Shown in pieces: positions 1 to 7,425 of a stretch of 10,621 bases of DNA; position 1 is the first letter of the stretch, and every line of letters begins with the position of its first letter. This DNA is from Candidatus Thalassarchaeaceae archaeon. Its GTDB lineage: Archaea; Thermoplasmatota; Poseidoniia; Poseidoniales; Thalassarchaeaceae. Both the position numbers and the translations under genes were made by a program. The DNA lies in assembly GCA_030754395.1 (NCBI GenBank), contig JASMAJ010000017.1, positions 1 to 10,621 on the forward strand. The letters run 5' to 3'. Under the pieces are notes generated by a model. It did not search any database, was not told the origin of the DNA, and saw only the letters and a list, made by a program, of their open reading frames with translations.

Positions 1-756
1 GTTTTCGTTACTGCAGGACTTGGAGGCGGAACCGGAACTGGGATTGCGCCAATTGTTGCAGAAGAAGCAAAGCGCTCGGGCGCTTTGGTGGTTGCAATTG
101 TTACTACTCCATTCTCAGTTGAGAGACGTATGCGAATGCAACGCGCTCTCGAGGGACTAGACATGTTGCGCAAGGCTGCTGATGCTGTTCTCGTTCTAGA
201 TAACAATCGTCTACTTCACTACGTACCCAATCTACCTCTTGATGAGGCATTCTCAATTATGGATCAATTAATTGCTGAAATTGTCAAGGGAATCGTCGAG
301 ACAATTACCCTTCCAAGTCTAATCAACCTTGATTTCGCCGATGTTCGAGCGATAATGAAGGGAGGTGGCGTTACAATGATGCTCTATGGTGAGAGTGACC
401 AAGGAGCTGAAGAAGTGGTTCACGAATCTCTGAACCACCCACTGTTAGATATCGAAATTGAGGGTGCTACGGGAGCATTGATTCACGTAACTGGAGGACC
501 TTACATGACTTTAGAACAGGCGAATCAGGTCTGTGATTTGATGACTGCAAGGCTGTCACCAGATGCAAATGTTATCTTTGGGGCGCGTCAAGACCCTGCC
601 TTTGGAGACACGATTAAGGTCATGTCAATTATTACTGGTGTAGCATCTGAAAGATTAGATCGCGAAATGATGAGTGCAGATATGCTAGGTGATGCATTAA
701 ATATCTCTAGACGTGGAAAACACAAGGAAGGCGGCAGTTTACAACGCTTTGATTGA
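1..756 (+). CDS. ftsZ: Cell division GTPase FtsZ, C-terminal part (5' truncated by window edge)
   Basis: Tubulin-like GTPase that polymerises into the mid-cell division ring. The frame is open from base 1 and gives 251 residues before TGA at 754-756; the first ATG/TTG in the window is internal, because coding clearly continues to the left. The fragment opens with the tubulin signature GGGTGTG (fragment residues 8-14), which binds nucleotide phosphates. The T7 synergy loop is at about residues 109-114 (NLDFAD), with both acidic residues needed to hydrolyse GTP bound to the next subunit. The C-terminal domain follows with the typical stretches ALIHVTGGPYMTL and NVIFGARQDPAFGDTIKV. After it comes a basic linker and the end GGSLQRFD. 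That terminal peptide is where FtsZ proteins generally dock membrane anchors such as SepF; this role is inferred here. About 120 N-terminal residues are missing. Whether it is the FtsZ1 or FtsZ2 paralogue cannot be settled from this part. Confidence 0.95.
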   Translation, partial: VFVTAGLGGGTGTGIAPIVAEEAKRSGALVVAIVTTPFSVERRMRMQRALEGLDMLRKAADAVLVLDNNRLLHYVPNLPLDEAFSIMDQLIAEIVKGIVETITLPSLINLDFADVRAIMKGGGVTMMLYGESDQGAEEVVHESLNHPLLDIEIEGATGALIHVTGGPYMTLEQANQVCDLMTARLSPDANVIFGARQDPAFGDTIKVMSIITGVASERLDREMMSADMLGDALNISRRGKHKEGGSLQRFD

Positions 757-806
757 TGTTCCAATTGGTGCAAAGGCTCAAACCATACTCACTTTGAGAC
801 TGTATC

Positions 807-1625
807 ATGCAGGCACGACGCAGGTTACAGGCACTCGGCCTCGTTCTGATTCTAGCACTCAGTTCAACAGCGGCACCAGCATCGGCTCAGGCGAACGACC
901 CAAAGCAACCTTCGGTTGACAATCCACATATGCATTTTTGGGGAACAGAACAATTAGACCAATGTTGGACTCATTTTGATAGAAATGATTCAGACGGTTC
1001 TTCTCCCTCAGGATATGGAGAGAAGACCTTCTCACAAAGTCAACAAGTCGAGGTTGACTATACTTGCGGGATTGAGTCGGGTCAAACATTCAAGGAAGAT
1101 ATGTACCTCGATAATAATGGAACAATACTAATTGAATTAATGTTCAGAATTGATTCAGCCGATTGTCAAGATAACTCCGAATGTAAAAATCTCACAATTA
1201 CCCTATCTCAAGGAATTATCGAGGTAGCCCAGCACATTATTCCTGTTGAGTCCATTAATGGAGGAACTGACGAGTCTGTAAGATGGGAAATACCAGTTAA
1301 TGAAACAATGTATAGATGGAACAAAAGTGGAGAGGAACCTTCGATAAGAATAGAATATTCAGCACCAGGAGATAGTGGATTGGGATGTGGATTCGTTTTT
1401 GACTGTGATGGTCTATTTCGAATGTATTTCTCAAACAATGAAGATAATTTCAGCGTTGAGGCGAACTTCCCTGTCGTTAACAAGACTGAGCCTGGAACCG
1501 GCGGTGATGGCGGTGGCATCGGTGGAGCAGTCGATGACGCACTACCCGGATTCGGACTTGCAGCGGGTGTTGCAGCCCTAGCAATGGCAGCAGTAGCAGC
1601 AAGTTCACGCCCACGCAAAGAATAG
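807..1625 (+). CDS. Secreted, probably glycosylated PGF-CTERM surface protein of unknown function
   Basis: A 272-residue exported protein that I cannot assign to a functional family. An arginine-rich N-terminus and hydrophobic stretch (about residues 8-22) end in a likely signal-peptidase site after ASA (residues 25-27). The ectodomain is polar and acidic, with six cysteines (53, 87, 120, 126, 194, 200), a number that would allow three disulfides, and seven N-x-S/T sequons (60, 104, 128, 165, 172, 214, 225). A Gly-rich linker (230-243) leads to LPGFG at 246-250, a hydrophobic helix and the basic end SSRPRKE. This three-part tail is the PGF-CTERM signal, which in haloarchaea is processed by archaeosortase A with lipid attachment. 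The ATG at 807 is chosen because it directly precedes the signal peptide. No Shine-Dalgarno is visible, so translation may be leaderless. It lies 50 bp after ftsZ and runs convergently into hisS. Role in the cell envelope is inferred. Confidence 0.85.
   Translation: MQARRRLQALGLVLILALSSTAAPASAQANDPKQPSVDNPHMHFWGTEQLDQCWTHFDRNDSDGSSPSGYGEKTFSQSQQVEVDYTCGIESGQTFKEDMYLDNNGTILIELMFRIDSADCQDNSECKNLTITLSQGIIEVAQHIIPVESINGGTDESVRWEIPVNETMYRWNKSGEEPSIRIEYSAPGDSGLGCGFVFDCDGLFRMYFSNNEDNFSVEANFPVVNKTEPGTGGDGGGIGGAVDDALPGFGLAAGVAALAMAAVAASSRPRKE
1539..1622 (+). other. PGF-CTERM archaeosortase sorting signal (coding)
   Basis: Codes for residues 245-272 of the secreted protein: the PGF motif at 247-249, then an Ala-rich hydrophobic segment of about 17 residues, then a short Arg/Lys end. 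The order motif, transmembrane helix, basic cluster is what defines this class of archaeal C-terminal signal. It predicts that the genome also carries an archaeosortase; none is in the window. Confidence 0.75.
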
Positions 1626-1636
1626 TCTAGTCAGTG

Positions 1637-2893
1637 CTACAAGTCCTCTACTGCAACGGTTGATTCCTCACCGGTACCGAGGTCTTTGATTCGCACCTTA
1701 CCCGCAGCCCACTCCTCTGGCATGACCATGACTAATCGGGATGCTCCGCACCTTTCGGCATGCTTGAAAACCCACTTCATACGCTTATCCTCAAGCACCA
1801 AGTCGACACTTCGACCATTTGCCCTCAAAGCACTAGCAACCTGCATAGCAGCACCTCTCAATTCTGCACCCATACCGAATACGACATCTGAAACTCCATT
1901 CGTCAAATCGGGAACCAAGCCTTTCTCGGCTAGTAATTCCATGACCACCATATCTCCGAAGCCAAAGCCGGTGGCGGGCAGATCTTTTCCACCAAGTGTT
2001 CCAATCAACTTGTCATAGCGCCCGCCGCCACAAATTGCGCGCAATTCACCTGCACGGTCATGGGCCTCAAACACAGGTCCAGTATAGTAAGCAAGGCCAC
2101 GCACAACAGAAGCATCGAACTCTACCCAGTCGCTGATTCCATAGGCATCTGTCAGAGCGAACAATGCATTCAATTCACCAACTGCTGCACTGTCACTACC
2201 CAAAGCAGAAGCAAGACTGGATAAATCATTGATACTCAAAACCGATTGAATAGTTGAGATTGAAGATGAATCGAGGCCTAATTCAGATAACTGTGCCTCG
2301 ATTTTATCGGCAGGTAATTTATCCATTTTGTCGACAATAATGCAAGTTTGAGCGAAGGTATCACCTGAAATTGCCAATGAGCCCAAGACTTCCTCTAACA
2401 CCTTGCGACTACTAACTCGAATCACCAAATCGGCTGAACCTAAGCCGACGCTTTGGAAGAACTGAACAAGAACTGAGAGAAGCTCAGCATCGGCCTCAAC
2501 TCCATCCATACCCCAGATGTCAACATTCCACTGGTAGTGCTCACGACCTCGGCCACGTTGCGTCCTCTCGTAGCGCCAACATTGGGGAATCGAATACCAT
2601 TTGATTGGTAGAGCCAGAGCACCTGCTCTTGCCATCACCATCCTTGCCAATGAAGGAGTCATTTCTGGGCGCAAAGCCACCTTGCGCCCGCCCTTGTCTT
2701 CGAAATTGTAGAGTTGTTGAGTGATTTCCTCGCCAGCCTTGCGCGTGTAGAGTTCTTCTGTCTCAAGAACAGGAGCATCATACTCCTCGAATCCGTGGGC
2801 TCGAGCCGCCGAATGGAAGCGCTCGAATAGCCAATTTCGCACGCGCATATCTTCGGGGTAGAAGTCGCGCGTACCACGTACTCCCTGAGTCAC
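1637..2893 (-). CDS. hisS: Histidyl-tRNA synthetase (class II)
   Basis: Charges tRNA-His with histidine using ATP, in the cytoplasm. The 418-residue length is normal for the family. The N-terminal GTRDFYPED (residues 7-15) is the usual HisRS opening and supports the GTG start at 2893; no ATG lies nearby upstream in frame. Class II motif 2 is at about 106-121 (WRYERTQRGRGREHYQ), with R107 and E109 in the usual ATP/histidine-contact positions. The HisRS-specific histidine motif is at 263-276 (VVRGLAYYTG then PVFE), keeping the catalytic Arg at 265 but with Ala where Asp is common. GGGRYDKL follows at 289-296. The motif 3 region at 309-321 reads GFGFGDMVVMELL and lacks the usual Glu-Arg. The anticodon-binding domain covers about 334-418. 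It is the last gene of the - strand run, 27 bp after the GtrA-like gene, with no clear Shine-Dalgarno. It converges on the PGF-CTERM gene with 11 bp between stops. Confidence 0.95.
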   Translation of the reverse strand: MTQGVRGTRDFYPEDMRVRNWLFERFHSAARAHGFEEYDAPVLETEELYTRKAGEEITQQLYNFEDKGGRKVALRPEMTPSLARMVMARAGALALPIKWYSIPQCWRYERTQRGRGREHYQWNVDIWGMDGVEADAELLSVLVQFFQSVGLGSADLVIRVSSRKVLEEVLGSLAISGDTFAQTCIIVDKMDKLPADKIEAQLSELGLDSSSISTIQSVLSINDLSSLASALGSDSAAVGELNALFALTDAYGISDWVEFDASVVRGLAYYTGPVFEAHDRAGELRAICGGGRYDKLIGTLGGKDLPATGFGFGDMVVMELLAEKGLVPDLTNGVSDVVFGMGAELRGAAMQVASALRANGRSVDLVLEDKRMKWVFKHAERCGASRLVMVMPEEWAAGKVRIKDLGTGEESTVAVEDL

Positions 2894-2920
2894 GAAGGGA
2901 AAGGGGCGGCCATTTGTTCT

Positions 2921-3394
2921 TCAAGCCCTACGCCGCTCTTTGAACTCAGCAAGCCTTTCTGAGCGAGTAATCCGACCGTCGGAGAGGGGGAATGCTAGCC
3001 ATCTTAGAGTTAGGAAAGAGAGGAAACCAAAGATTGCCTCATTGATGAAGAAGATGATGATGTGATTGTAACCGAGTATGTCGCTGAAGTAAGCAATTGA
3101 AGCAGTAGATATGAGCCAAAGAATGCCATATATGACAAGCATGACGATAAGGCTCTGGGTGTATCCAGTAGGAGATTCAAAAGTTAACCAGCGATGTAGG
3201 AAATGAGCCTGCCAAGTACTAACCAGATAGGCTATTGCCCAAGCACTAGCGGCTGGAAAACCCTCGACTAGAGCCATTCCTTCTAACCAATAATAGATTA
3301 GAAACATCACTGCGACATTTATGCAACCAACCGCACAATACATCACGTATTCTCGAATGAGTTTGGACCAAGGGTAATCCTCGTTGACCAGCAC
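2921..3394 (-). CDS. GtrA-like four-helix membrane protein
   Basis: A 157-residue integral membrane protein resembling the GtrA/DPMS family (PF04138), whose members are thought to help flip polyprenyl-linked sugars or to partner glycosyltransferases. Four hydrophobic segments are visible at about residues 17-38, 46-65, 80-103 and 109-134, followed by a basic cytoplasmic tail ending KERRRA. The segment TWQAHFLHRWLTF (60-72), an Arg/Trp/Thr/Phe stretch just after helix 2, matches the typical family pattern. The start is GTG at 3394, 9 bp after the symporter stop, with GAGGG (3401-3405 on the complement) 6 nt ahead as a modest ribosome-binding site. No glycosyltransferase lies next to it, so the substrate is open. 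A role in making lipid-linked sugar for surface glycoproteins is possible but is inference only. Confidence 0.7.
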   Translation of the reverse strand: MLVNEDYPWSKLIREYVMYCAVGCINVAVMFLIYYWLEGMALVEGFPAASAWAIAYLVSTWQAHFLHRWLTFESPTGYTQSLIVMLVIYGILWLISTASIAYFSDILGYNHIIIFFINEAIFGFLSFLTLRWLAFPLSDGRITRSERLAEFKERRRA

Positions 3395-3403
3395 TCGGTT
3401 CCC

Positions 3404-5194
3404 TCACGCGAGTTCCGCTTCAAGAGACGCACCGGAGTGACCTCGAGTGTCACCATAATCGTCAACAAAAGTTGGAGGTAACGAATCACCAACCTGAACG
3501 ATGTATGGGTCCTCTCCACCAGGAAGGGTATCGATTGGCGCATCTGCACCATCAGGTACATTTCGATAGAGGGGACGTGGTTCTAAGTCCCAATTTGGTG
3601 GCCATAGGGAACCATTCACTGAAGTTACACGGTTAACCAAGATATATTTGTTCATACCAATGAATAGACCAGCAGTAACTCCCCAGAACAGTAAGATGAT
3701 GGAGATTCCATGCGGGTTTGATGGGTTCCATGGATCATGAACATTCGTCAGAAGGTCACCAAAGTAAGATAGCATCAGTACGCCGAACATCAATGGGAAT
3801 CCAAGATACATGATGTAATCCCACCACTTTCCAATCCACCAATCGTTGTCACCAGTGTTGATGAAATCATCTCGGAAAGAAGATACACCATGGTCAAGGT
3901 ATTCACGGAAGTCAAAGCCTTCCACTCCATTGTCATCTTGCCAAACACGGTAGCGATTCCATCCGTACTTCCAAATTGAGTATGCAATGAATAATCCGCT
4001 GAACATCAGCCCGTAGCCCCAAATGTGATCCTGAACTTCTAGGAATTGTGGGAAGGCAACCCCGGTGCCTGGGTCCATGCGAATCCACAACATGGCGCTG
4101 GGCAGACCGAAGAAGAAAATTGCAATCGTAGTGAATCCAACAGCCTGAGGTCTCTCGATTCCGTGGTCAACGAAGTTGCGAACACAGAGTTCAACAGTAG
4201 ATATCATCGAAGTTAGAGCGGCAAAAGAAAGGGCTAGGAAGAACATTGTAACCATAGCCAATTGAACAACAGGGCCTCCAGGTGCTTGAGCGAAAACCTC
4301 TGGTAAAACGAGGAAAGTGATTGCGCTGCTACCTCCACTAACTGCGCTAAGCGGGTCATCGACAACTGCGAATACTGCCATCATAACTGTCAATCCTGCA
4401 ATAATCGAGATGCTGTTGTTTGCAAGACACATTGTCGCGGCGTTGAGAGTTGTATCCTCATCCTTACGCATGTAGACTGAGTAAGTGATTGCCATACCCA
4501 TTCCAGCAGAACATGACCAAGCTGACTGAGATAGACCGTTGATCCAAGTCTCTGGTTGAGCCAAATACTCTGGCTGGATACTGAACATGTAGACGAATCC
4601 ATCGAGGCTGCCATCATCAAGGTCCATGACGAAGGCGAGGAATAAAGCCGCGAATAATAGAACGAATAGTGAGACCATCAAGAATACATTGACCTTCTCA
4701 ATCGCCTTTGCACCATTCCAAATTGCTAGCAAGGTGATGATTACTGCAATTGCTTGGAAGAAAATTACTTGCTCGGGTGCTTGAAGGAATGAATTCCAAA
4801 CCTCGACAGTATCAACATCGCCTGACAGACCACCGCGAATCGCTGCCTGGAAGTAATTCAGACACCATCCTGTAACAACAGCATAATAGAAACCAATAGC
4901 GGTTGAAATCCAAGCCGTCCACAGACCCATCCAAGCGAATCTCTTTCCTGCAAAAATTCGGAAAGTACCAACAGTTCCAGTTCTACTGCGCTTACCCAGA
5001 GCAAACTCTGCAATAATTAGTGGAACTGACCAAAGGAAGAGGAAAATTACCCATGGAACGAGGAATGAACCTCCACCATTGGCACCGACCATTCTTGGGA
5101 ATCGCCAAATGTTTCCAGTTCCTATCGCAGCACCAATAGTGGCGAAAATTAGACCAAGGCGTCCGCTGAACTCATCAGAACCTCCGGATTGCAT
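3404..5194 (-). CDS. Sodium-dependent NSS/SNF-family amino-acid-type symporter
   Basis: A Na+-coupled importer of the neurotransmitter:sodium symporter family (TC 2.A.22, LeuT fold) in the cytoplasmic membrane. I take ATG 5194 as the start (596 residues) because a strong GAGGAGG sits 7 nt upstream; the in-frame TTG one codon earlier is too close to it. About 12 membrane segments are visible. Unwound helix 1 carries GAAIGTGNIWRFP (residues 21-33) with the conserved GN..RFP, then NGGGSF (39-44). Helix 6 has the SQSAWSCSAGMGMAITYSVY stretch (222-241), which corresponds to the substrate and Na+ segment of LeuT. Helix 8 has FAALTSMIS (324-332), with the Thr and Ser that form Na2 in LeuT. Unusual parts are a Trp/Asp-rich loop of about 47 residues before helix 11 and a hydrophilic tail of about 76 residues (521-596). 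The substrate is probably an amino acid, by family and by coupling to the carboxypeptidase. The stop overlaps the upstream gene as TGATG. Confidence 0.9.
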   Translation of the reverse strand: MQSGGSDEFSGRLGLIFATIGAAIGTGNIWRFPRMVGANGGGSFLVPWVIFLFLWSVPLIIAEFALGKRSRTGTVGTFRIFAGKRFAWMGLWTAWISTAIGFYYAVVTGWCLNYFQAAIRGGLSGDVDTVEVWNSFLQAPEQVIFFQAIAVIITLLAIWNGAKAIEKVNVFLMVSLFVLLFAALFLAFVMDLDDGSLDGFVYMFSIQPEYLAQPETWINGLSQSAWSCSAGMGMAITYSVYMRKDEDTTLNAATMCLANNSISIIAGLTVMMAVFAVVDDPLSAVSGGSSAITFLVLPEVFAQAPGGPVVQLAMVTMFFLALSFAALTSMISTVELCVRNFVDHGIERPQAVGFTTIAIFFFGLPSAMLWIRMDPGTGVAFPQFLEVQDHIWGYGLMFSGLFIAYSIWKYGWNRYRVWQDDNGVEGFDFREYLDHGVSSFRDDFINTGDNDWWIGKWWDYIMYLGFPLMFGVLMLSYFGDLLTNVHDPWNPSNPHGISIILLFWGVTAGLFIGMNKYILVNRVTSVNGSLWPPNWDLEPRPLYRNVPDGADAPIDTLPGGEDPYIVQVGDSLPPTFVDDYGDTRGHSGASLEAELA

Positions 5195-7377
5195 CAAACA
5201 TCCTCCTCGGTTACAAATTCAGGAGGGAGGCCAATCACACCGCGTTCATCATCAAACATAGCCCTCAAGGTATAACCTAAGCCACCCCAGACCATTGTAG
5301 CGATGAAGGTAAACATCAACAGAGCAAAAACACCTGATCCAAACGGTGCTCGATAAGGCAATGATAATTCATAGTAATTGGCAGTATCAGAATTAGGATA
5401 AGTAAAGGGGAAGGCTCCATTTGTGGTACCCAACATCGCCTTGTAGTGTATCTTGCCTACTGCAGTATCAGGTATCGGAATATGAGAGACTATGCGAGTT
5501 CCGTTGGAACCATCTAGCAGAACACAAGATTCGCTAGTTTCATCAAAGGCCGACATTTTCCAGTTCACTGCAATCCACTCAGTAGGACCAAAGTCATCCT
5601 GCTGACGAGTAGGTTCAACCAAACGCCACATCAAGTGAGTGCGATTGACATCAGGAGTGAATGGGAAGGCCGAATCTAAGCACATTCCAATGGGAATCTC
5701 ACCACGAGTCGGCACAGAAACTTCACTAGGAGTATCAATCCACTGAGTGCTGGTTGTATTCTCAATACCAACAATTGCACGATATCTTGGGTCATCTGCA
5801 ATCTCAATCATGTAAAATGGGACTCCAAGGTTGAGGACTGCTATGTGGGCGATATCCTCAGGTAACTCATGGAAGGCGTTACCAATCTCAATAGTGTAAC
5901 AATATGAATTGTGAACGCCGTAGTGCCAATCACAGAAATCACCTGTAGTCGGATAAAGATCAGATGACTGCATGGGGGCATAATTTGTCATTTCACCCAT
6001 AATATTTCCATGATACTCAAGGTATTCTTGATCTGGATTGTCACAGTCAGTGCAGTGACCCCAAGGCCATAGAACCAGTTCAGAGAACGAGTGCCAAGTC
6101 AAGGTGGATTTGAAATCTGAAGCTCCATCGCCATCATCGTCGTTCATTTCGGTAATATCTTGGATAAACTTGGTCTCAGGCTCACTGTTACCGCCCATCC
6201 AGTCTTCGTCGGTCTGACCATCAGCATCGTCGTCCTTTCCATCAACATGGTCCTCGTTGACTAATCCATCTCCATCATTGTCCTCATAATTAACAGGGCC
6301 ATTGTAAACGTCGTTATTAGCCCCTGAATCAGAATAGCACATACCTGGGAATAGCGGACCAGTTGCACCCAATGGTGCACCCCACTCAAATTGGTAGTTG
6401 CGGTTTAGGTCTACACCATCACACGAGGGATCTGGCTCTTCATCGATATCAGGAATTGGGGTTACTCCAGTAACGGTGTTGTCGCGTAGATTCTTTCTCC
6501 AACCAGAGGTTCTACAATTCTCCCAAGCAGTCTCACCACAGTATACTTCTCTGTCATAGCGGTTACCATCGACATTGAGCATTGGAATAAGATAAATTTC
6601 ACGTGTATTGACCATATCGGTGATAAATTGTTCACTAAAGTCCTCATCAACTCCTAAATCACCTGGGCCACAAGGTACACCGTCTCCATTGCTGTCTTGG
6701 TTGGTAGCGTTCAACAGCAAGCAGTCACCATCGTTGTCTATGCCGTCCCAGCCGTCTTCGTCAACTAATCCGTCACCGTCATTATCGATTCCGGCCTTTC
6801 CGTAGTAGTATGCCACAGTCTCTAGGAAAAACATTGGAACTTCGTATGACATCCACTCTCTAGCATGGTGATTACCTACTAGCATAACATCAGGGCGGTC
6901 GGCATAATTTCCATCATCACCGTTGAATTCATTGTAATCCCCGCCATTAACATTAGCAGTAATTTTCATCCATGGACTTCGGTGATTGTAGTACCATCCC
7001 TCATATTCGGTGGCAGTCATTTCATCGCCACGAGCATTGACGCCACCAAGTAACCCTTCATGGAATTGAAGAAAATTAGGATAATAGGCAGCCAAAGTTT
7101 GCATTCTCTCCTTCATTGAAAAGTAGTCATGGTACGAACGGAATTGGAGTTGATCATAATCACCATGTGGCCCCCAAGGGAAGATCTGGTTGGCATAATC
7201 AGATGACCAGATTTCCTCGGGTGTTGCCCCTGTATCAGCATCTTGAGCTACTACCGGTGAGAGCATTACAACGGGAGCGAAGACCGAAAGAAGAAGGGGC
7301 ATTAGCAGGGCTATTGCAGGGATTCGTCGCGCTCTAGCGACTCCAATCGAATCAGAGAGTCTCATGCTGCCCGCCAT
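5194..7377 (-). CDS. Membrane-anchored extracellular M14 zinc carboxypeptidase with calcium-loop inserts
   Basis: A 727-residue secreted metallopeptidase that should cleave C-terminal residues from peptides outside the cell. A basic start and hydrophobic segment (about residues 20-42) end at a likely signal cleavage site near VVAQ. The M14 catalytic set is complete by comparison with carboxypeptidase A: zinc ligands H171 and E174 in NHHAREW, the third ligand H429 in TWHSFSE, substrate-binding WRKNLR (293-298) and N325-R326 in DLNRNY, a Tyr248 equivalent near 475, and the general base E497 in YTIEIG. Asp-rich DxDxDG loops are inserted at about 196-248, 352-395 and 411-421. A beta-rich domain of about 140 residues (535-675) follows, then a membrane helix (about 680-703) and a short acidic tail. 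Four N-x-S/T sequons are present (223, 540, 578, 625). ATG 7377 is used; Met5 is an alternative. It heads the run with the symporter. Substrate preference (basic, acidic or hydrophobic C-terminus) cannot be told. Confidence 0.93.
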   Translation of the reverse strand: MAGSMRLSDSIGVARARRIPAIALLMPLLLSVFAPVVMLSPVVAQDADTGATPEEIWSSDYANQIFPWGPHGDYDQLQFRSYHDYFSMKERMQTLAAYYPNFLQFHEGLLGGVNARGDEMTATEYEGWYYNHRSPWMKITANVNGGDYNEFNGDDGNYADRPDVMLVGNHHAREWMSYEVPMFFLETVAYYYGKAGIDNDGDGLVDEDGWDGIDNDGDCLLLNATNQDSNGDGVPCGPGDLGVDEDFSEQFITDMVNTREIYLIPMLNVDGNRYDREVYCGETAWENCRTSGWRKNLRDNTVTGVTPIPDIDEEPDPSCDGVDLNRNYQFEWGAPLGATGPLFPGMCYSDSGANNDVYNGPVNYEDNDGDGLVNEDHVDGKDDDADGQTDEDWMGGNSEPETKFIQDITEMNDDDGDGASDFKSTLTWHSFSELVLWPWGHCTDCDNPDQEYLEYHGNIMGEMTNYAPMQSSDLYPTTGDFCDWHYGVHNSYCYTIEIGNAFHELPEDIAHIAVLNLGVPFYMIEIADDPRYRAIVGIENTTSTQWIDTPSEVSVPTRGEIPIGMCLDSAFPFTPDVNRTHLMWRLVEPTRQQDDFGPTEWIAVNWKMSAFDETSESCVLLDGSNGTRIVSHIPIPDTAVGKIHYKAMLGTTNGAFPFTYPNSDTANYYELSLPYRAPFGSGVFALLMFTFIATMVWGGLGYTLRAMFDDERGVIGLPPEFVTEEDV
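5202..5208 (-). promoter_or_regulatory. Strong Shine-Dalgarno for the symporter gene
   Basis: On the - strand this reads GAGGAGG, inside the last codons of the M14 gene. Its core lies 7 nt before the ATG at 5194 and only 4 nt before the alternative TTG at 5197. It is the best ribosome-binding site in the window and decides the symporter start. With the TGATG stop/start overlap it suggests translational coupling. Confidence 0.75.
6193..6324 (-). other. Coding insert 2: tandem Asp-rich calcium-binding-type loops
   Basis: Residues 352-395 lie between the N325-R326 motif and the third zinc ligand H429. Two loops follow each other, DNDGDGLVNED (366-376) and DDDADGQTDED (382-392). A shorter related loop, DDDGDGASD, is at 413-421 (6115-6138). 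The 16-residue period and fixed Asp spacing point to tandem duplication of one loop unit. Confidence 0.7.
6634..6792 (-). other. Coding insert 1: Asp-rich calcium-binding-type loops in the M14 domain
   Basis: Residues 196-248 interrupt the M14 fold between the HxxE zinc motif and the WRKNLR substrate motif. They contain DNDGDGLVDED (198-208), a second DNDGD (214-218) and DSNGDGVPC (228-236). The DxDxDG spacing matches calcium-binding loops of the EF-hand/dockerin and thrombospondin type 3 kind. Calcium binding is inferred from the pattern. Confidence 0.7.
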
Positions 7378-7425
7378 AGGAACATCCTGTCGAGTCGTAA
7401 GGCGGTCTTCAATCCCTCGCTAAGT

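Noticed and set aside
713..919. A + strand frame crossing from the ftsZ end into the next gene, considered as a frameshifted FtsZ tail
   Set aside because: The FtsZ frame stays intact through its conserved C-terminal domain and ends normally; the other frame overlaps the signal peptide of the next gene and shows no FtsZ-like motif.
1208..1618. A 136-codon open frame on the - strand opposite the PGF-CTERM gene
   Set aside because: It is rich in Pro, Ala and Ser as expected from reading the Gly/Ala-rich PGF-CTERM coding sequence backwards, and the + strand gene has a signal peptide and sorting signal that prove its frame.
2891..2913. A seven-codon ATG frame ending in a stop that overlaps the hisS GTG start, considered as a leader peptide
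   Set aside because: It has no His codons, no ribosome-binding site and no attenuator-like hairpin; the GTGA overlap is likely chance.
5195..5197. TTG one codon before the symporter ATG as the start
   Set aside because: It is only 4 nt from the Shine-Dalgarno core, while ATG 5194 is at 7 nt and is the stronger start codon.
6115..6792. Asp-rich repeats as a DNA-level tandem repeat or recombination element
   Set aside because: The similarity is clear in protein but loose in DNA, and the frame is maintained throughout, so these are protein loops.
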